Source: Rhodoferax sp. (lineage in GTDB: Bacteria > Pseudomonadota > Gammaproteobacteria > Burkholderiales > Burkholderiaceae). Taken from it: a stretch of 44,734 nucleotides of DNA. The position numbers and the translations under genes are program-made. Under the pieces are notes generated by a model. That model did not search any database. It was not told the origin of the DNA and worked only from the letters and a program-made list of their open reading frames with translations. The stretch is from assembly GCA_020048295.1 (NCBI GenBank), contig JAIFMT010000046.1:1-44734 (forward strand), read 5' to 3'. Below are positions 41,348 to 44,734 of the stretch, one piece after another (position 1 is the stretch's first letter; the number at the start of each line of letters is the position of its first letter).

Positions 41348-42180
41348 GAAAAAACAGCTGCAATTGGTGGGCTGTTGCCAAGGGCAACTCTTCTGGGATG
41401 AAATGCCCTGCCGCCATGGCCTGGCCGCTGACTTGGCCGGCACATTGCGCCTGCCACAGCGCCAGCGGCTGGAATAGCCGGTTGACCACGCCGCGCTCGC
41501 CCCACAGCAGCAGCGTATCGCAGACGATCTTTTGCCCCAACGCGCGGCTTTTGCGGTCGTGCTCCAGGTCAACGCCAGCGCTGGCGCGGTAGTCTTCGCA
41601 CAGCGCGTGGATGGTGTCGGGCTTGAGGAAGCAACGCTCGTACTCGGCCAGTGCGGCGGGCTCAATGTGGTCCATGCCTGCCGCGCCCCAGCCGCCGAGC
41701 TTGTGGTGCAGGTAGGCCAGTGCGCCAGCCGGGGTGGCACCGATCATCGTCTCAGGCAGCGGTGCTGGCTGGATCAGGTGAAACCAGTGGTAATAGGCGT
41801 TGGCAAACTCAAAATTGGTGGCGGCATACATGTCGAGTGTGGGGGCGATGTCGATCAGGCACAGCTTTGCCACGCGGCCGGGGTGGTCCAGCGCCAGCCG
41901 ATGCGCCACCCGGCCACCGCGGTCGTGGCCGCACACGCCAAAGCGGGCAATGCCCAGTGCATCCATCAGCGCCACTGCATCCTGCGCCATGCTGCGCTTG
42001 CTGTAGTTGCTGTGATCCATCAGGCCAGCGGGCTTGGCCGAATCGCCATAGCCGCGCAAATCGGGCATCACCAGATAAAAGTCGTTCACCAGCGCGTGCG
42101 CCACCCGGTTCCACATCACATGCGTCTGCGGAACCGTTGACATCAAACTGCCGGGTTTCAAAGTCTTCAAACCAGTTCAT
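41337..42180 (-). pseudogene. Fluoroacetate-dehalogenase-like hydrolase, 5' deletion and frameshift
   Basis: ATG 42180, preceded by GGAG, starts a proper N-terminus (MNWFEDFETRQFDVNG), but the frame then turns to unrelated sequence. The remainder is intact in the next frame from about 42136: PQTHVMWNR, PDLRGYGDS, nucleophile GHDRGGRVAHR, DIAPT, YYHWFHLIQPAPLPE, CEDYRA and the catalytic His in AAGHFIPEE. These match fluoroacetate dehalogenases, including the Arg pair that binds the carboxylate and the His-Trp-Tyr halide pocket. By comparison with a known family member (from memory) about 19 residues, including the oxyanion strand before PQTH, are missing, roughly 56 nt. Without them the enzyme should be inactive. 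An internal ATG at 42170 gives 277 residues but lacks that strand. Confidence 0.75.
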
Positions 42181-42196
42181 CGCTTGCACTCCTGCT

Positions 42197-42697
42197 TCAG
42201 GGATGGTCCGCCAGGTAGTTGGTCAGGGCCGCGCGGGTTTGGCGGCGCACCTGGCTGTTGAAAAACGGCGCCCAGCCCAGCACCCAGCCCCCCATGCCGA
42301 GCGCCTGTCGCGTCCAGCGCCAGAAATCGAACTGGTCGCGGTGCGTGGCAATCAGTCCCTCGGGGGTGAAAGTGAAGTCGGCCTCGATGATGTTGTGCAC
42401 CAGCCTTCTGGTGGCGCTGAAGCGGTAATGTGCCTCCCAGTGGGCATGGCCGCTGTGGTCGTCGGCGCGCACATCGCGAAATTCCAGCCGCCAGTCCTGG
42501 CGGCCTTTGCCGCGGGTGGCATCGCACAGCATGTGCCACATGCCGCCCACCTCGCGCTGCCCCTGCAGCGAAAAAGCCGGGTCGTCAAAACGCGCATCGG
42601 CGGCGTAGCAGGCGCTCATGCGGTCGGCATCGAGCGCGGCAAAGGCAGTGTAGAAGCGGGTAATGGTGGCGGCGTTGGTGTGTTCGTTGGTATGCAT
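42197..42697 (-). CDS. NTF2-like (SnoaL-type) protein
   Basis: A protein of 166 residues from ATG 42697. The helix ATITRFYTAFAALDADRMSACYAADARFDDPAF followed by a cone of beta strands (HWEAHYRFSATRRLVHNIIEADFTF) is the NTF2-like fold, used by small isomerases, dehydratases and binding proteins. The specific role is unknown. The end (LGWAPFFNSQVRRQTRAAL) is typical of SnoaL-type members in this bacterial group. It lies 16 nt before the dehalogenase-like gene, so the two probably form one transcript. Confidence 0.8.
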   Translation of the reverse strand: MHTNEHTNAATITRFYTAFAALDADRMSACYAADARFDDPAFSLQGQREVGGMWHMLCDATRGKGRQDWRLEFRDVRADDHSGHAHWEAHYRFSATRRLVHNIIEADFTFTPEGLIATHRDQFDFWRWTRQALGMGGWVLGWAPFFNSQVRRQTRAALTNYLADHP

Positions 42698-42858
42698 CGG
42701 GTGCCTTGACAAAGCGCCGGTGGCAGCGCCCGGCAGGGAAATCATAATCTGCCTGCAAAACCTGGTATTGAAAATTGGCCCAAGCAGGGGTTGACCGGGG
42801 TCGGGCCGCTACCATCCGCCCGGTGAAATCAATCTGTTGTGTTCAAGGAGTGTTTTTC

Positions 42859-44304
42859 ATGGTTCAAACCCGATGGCGTATCCGCCTGGGTCAATGGCAG
42901 CGGCGTGCGGCAACGCTCGGCGGCGCATGGCTGCTGTCGGCCTGCGCCGGGCTGATGCCGCCAGCACAGGTGCCGATCGACATTGTTTCGGCCTGGCAGG
43001 CACCGCTGCCGCACCAGGGCTCGGTGACCGGCCTGTCCGATTGGTGGCAGCGCCAGGGCGATCCGCTGCTGGCCGAATTGATTGCGGCGGCGCAGCAGTT
43101 GAGCCCGTCGGTGGCGCAAGCCCAGTCGCAGATTGCCACGGCACGGGCCAACCAGGCAGCAGCCCGCGCGGCACTGCTGCCCAGCCTGAGTGCGCAGGCC
43201 AGCGCCAGCCGCGGTGTCAACCAGCCCGATGTGCCGCTGGCCACCACACTGCAAGCAGGCCTGCAGGCCTCCTGGGAGCTGGACCTGGTGGGGGCCAACC
43301 GCGCCGTCAGCCAGGCGGCGCAGTCCCAGGTCGAGGGCAGTCAGGCGCAGTGGCACGCCGCGCGGGTGTCGGTGGCCGCCGAGGTGGCCAACCTGGTTCA
43401 CAGCCTGCGCAACTGTCAGCAACAGCTCGACGTGGCGCGGCGCGACGGCGTTTCGCGCCAGCTCAGTGCACGCCTGAGCGCACTGAGCGCCCAGGCCGGC
43501 TTGGTGGCACCGTCGGTGGCGGCGCTGGCGCGTGCCAGTGCCGCCGATGCCAACAGCCGCATCACGCAACAGGCGGCCGCCTGCGCGCAAGACACCAAGG
43601 GTCTGGTGGCGCTGACCGGTGTGCCTGAACCAGATTTAATACAAAAAATGGCTTTAGCCCATATACCACCTGCGCCGACAGCTAGTTTTTCTATAGCATC
43701 TTTGCCGCTCCAGGTGATCTCCCAGCGCCCCGATGTGTATGCCGCCGAGCGCGATGTGGTGCTGGCCAGCGCGCAGGTGGGCAGTGCCCGCGCCCAGCAG
43801 TGGCCCAGTTTGGCCCTGAATGGCTCGATTGGCGCGTTGCGCACGCAAAGCGGCGCGGGCAGCAGCAACTTGTCCACCTGGTCTTTCGGTCCGCTGGCCT
43901 TGAGCCTGCCGCTGTTTGACGCGGGCCAGCGCGCCGCCAATGTGACAGCCGCGCAAGCCGCTTACCAGTCGGCGCTGGTGGCTTACCAGGGCCGCGTGCG
44001 CCAGGCGGTGCGTGAGGTGGAAGAAGCCCTGGTCCATTTGCACAGCAGCCAGGCCCGCGCTGCCGATGCTCAGTGGGTCACGCAAGGTTTTGCACAAGCG
44101 CTGGCGGCCAGCCAAAGCCGCTATGAGCACGGGCTGGCCAGCCTGCTGGAGCTCGAAGAGGCCCGGCGCAGCGCGCTGGCAGCCGAATCGGCAGCGCTGG
44201 CGTTGGGGCTGGAGTGTCAGCTTGCTTGGGTGACGCTGTACCGTGCAGTCGGTGGCGGCTTTGAACCCGACCCGCTGGCGCTTGCCGTTGCCGCGCCGCG
44301 CTGA
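42859..44304 (+). CDS. NodT-family outer-membrane efflux lipoprotein
   Basis: A protein of 481 residues from ATG 42859 with AAGGAG before it. Lipobox LLSAC gives Cys29. Two repeats of the TolC-type fold are seen: LSPSVAQAQSQIATARANQAAARAALLPSLSA in the first half and SQRPDVYAAERDVVLASAQVGSARAQQWPSLALNGS in the second, with LPLFDAGQRAANVTAAQAAY and SRYEHGLASLLELEEARRSAL at the end. It forms a trimeric outer-membrane channel of an RND pump. Residues about 260-281, between the two halves, are encoded by a dispersed repeat. The adaptor gene follows 66 nt downstream; the pump gene must lie beyond the window. Confidence 0.9.
   Translation: MVQTRWRIRLGQWQRRAATLGGAWLLSACAGLMPPAQVPIDIVSAWQAPLPHQGSVTGLSDWWQRQGDPLLAELIAAAQQLSPSVAQAQSQIATARANQAAARAALLPSLSAQASASRGVNQPDVPLATTLQAGLQASWELDLVGANRAVSQAAQSQVEGSQAQWHAARVSVAAEVANLVHSLRNCQQQLDVARRDGVSRQLSARLSALSAQAGLVAPSVAALARASAADANSRITQQAAACAQDTKGLVALTGVPEPDLIQKMALAHIPPAPTASFSIASLPLQVISQRPDVYAAERDVVLASAQVGSARAQQWPSLALNGSIGALRTQSGAGSSNLSTWSFGPLALSLPLFDAGQRAANVTAAQAAYQSALVAYQGRVRQAVREVEEALVHLHSSQARAADAQWVTQGFAQALAASQSRYEHGLASLLELEEARRSALAAESAALALGLECQLAWVTLYRAVGGGFEPDPLALAVAAPR
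43637..43700 (-). repeat. Dispersed 60-bp repeat, copy R8, inside the efflux channel gene
   Basis: On the minus strand GCTATAGAAAAACTAGCTG, TCGGCGCAGG, then ATATGGGCTAAAGCC and an AT end follow the family order. The segment is AT-rich against a very GC-rich gene and is translated in frame from its opposite strand relative to copy R3. Confidence 0.7.
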
Positions 44305-44370
44305 GATGCGCGCGCTGCGCCGTGTCCCGCGATCACGCCTTGTCACGTTGAATCCAAACTGATCACACCC

Positions 44371-44734
44371 ATGAAACGAATCCAGATGAAAACTTCGACC
44401 CTTGGACTGCTGGCCACCGGTGCGCTCCTGACGGCGGCGCTGGGCTTGCTGGCGGGGCGCTCCAGCGCTGCCGATGCCACAGCGCCAGCCAGCGCCAAAC
44501 CGGCGTTGACCGTGACGCTGACGCAGGCCCGGGCCGCCAGCCTGCCGATCAAACTTGCCGCCAACGGCAACATCAGCGCCTGGCAAGAGGCCAGCGTGGG
44601 CGCCGAGGCCAGCGGGCTGCGCGTGCAGGAGCTGCTGGTCAATGTGGGCGACAGCGTGCAGCGGGGTCAGGTGCTGGCCACCTTTGCCCCCGAGAGCGTG
44701 CAGGCCGATGTGGCGCTGGCGCGTGCTGCATTGG
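44371..44734 (+). CDS. RND efflux periplasmic adaptor (partial)
   Basis: The first 121 codons of a membrane fusion protein, cut by the end of the window. A signal or anchor sequence (LGLLATGALLTAALGLLAG) is followed by ALTVTLTQARAASLPIKLAANGNI and the barrel-sandwich pattern WQEASVGAEASGLRVQEL, VNVGDSVQRGQVLATF. This is the AcrA/HlyD family entry, which joins the inner-membrane pump to the outer-membrane channel. The position after the NodT-type gene supports it. Substrate unknown. Confidence 0.88.
   Translation, partial: MKRIQMKTSTLGLLATGALLTAALGLLAGRSSAADATAPASAKPALTVTLTQARAASLPIKLAANGNISAWQEASVGAEASGLRVQELLVNVGDSVQRGQVLATFAPESVQADVALARAAL

Overview
The window is about 45 kb of GC-rich, gene-dense chromosome from a betaproteobacterium, most likely a member of the Comamonadaceae (Rhodoferax/Polaromonas-like). 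The reasons are the base composition, the gene families (yhdP beside glnE, nit next to mltA, cheV, the yqjD/yqjE/yqjK trio, yajC-secD-secF followed by a DUF1631 gene), and a dispersed repeat of about 60 bp that I recall as abundant in that family. The species cannot be fixed from the sequence alone. I see no rRNA, tRNA, CRISPR array, insertion sequence or prophage. No stretch longer than 300 bases lacks a gene.

Layout. 75-4510 (minus): an envelope operon with a COG3014-type lipoprotein, YcfL, LpoB, a frameshifted CsgG-like protein and a secreted alpha/beta hydrolase, behind a good sigma70-like promoter. 4664-6265 (minus): a GMC oxidoreductase. 6410-10070 (plus): an orphan GspE/PilB-type ATPase with an unusual N-terminal part, overlapping an SrkA-type kinase. 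10098-13826: Hsp20, a membrane M48 peptidase, and a lipoprotein hydrolase whose C-terminus runs antisense into the peptidase gene. 14017-15790 (minus): a NodI/NodJ-type ABC exporter. 15939-19352 (plus): a nucleoside salvage operon, cdd-punA-deoC-deoA, in which deoA is broken. 19385-25558: a PAS/GAF/GGDEF protein diverging from a universal stress protein, then (minus) a cytochrome c'-type lipoprotein and glnE. 25591-31687 (plus): yhdP, a nitrilase-family amidase and mltA, joined by 4-nt overlaps. 31743-39713 (plus): cheV, yqjD/yqjE/yqjK-like genes, yajC, secD, secF and a DUF1631 gene. 39721-42697 (minus): smg, a short-chain dehydrogenase, a broken fluoroacetate-dehalogenase-like gene and an NTF2-like gene. 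42859-44734 (plus): a NodT-type outer-membrane factor and the start of an RND adaptor.

How the genes work together. Much of the window serves the cell envelope: LpoB and MltA for murein synthesis and turnover, YhdP for lipid traffic, YajC-SecDF for secretion, M48 and Hsp20 for quality control, and NodIJ-type and RND pumps for export. Nitrogen control (glnE), nucleoside salvage and signalling (CheV, GGDEF) make up most of the rest.

Most unusual points. The 60-bp repeat occurs at least eight times. Two copies are translated in frame inside genes, one supplies nearly all of a permease N-terminus, and two form gene ends. Two genes (deoA and the dehalogenase) have each lost roughly 55 nt near the 5' end together with their frame, a third (CsgG-like) has a 5' frameshift, and a hydrolase has lost its expected stop. 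Whether these are true lesions or assembly faults decides how much of the region is functional.
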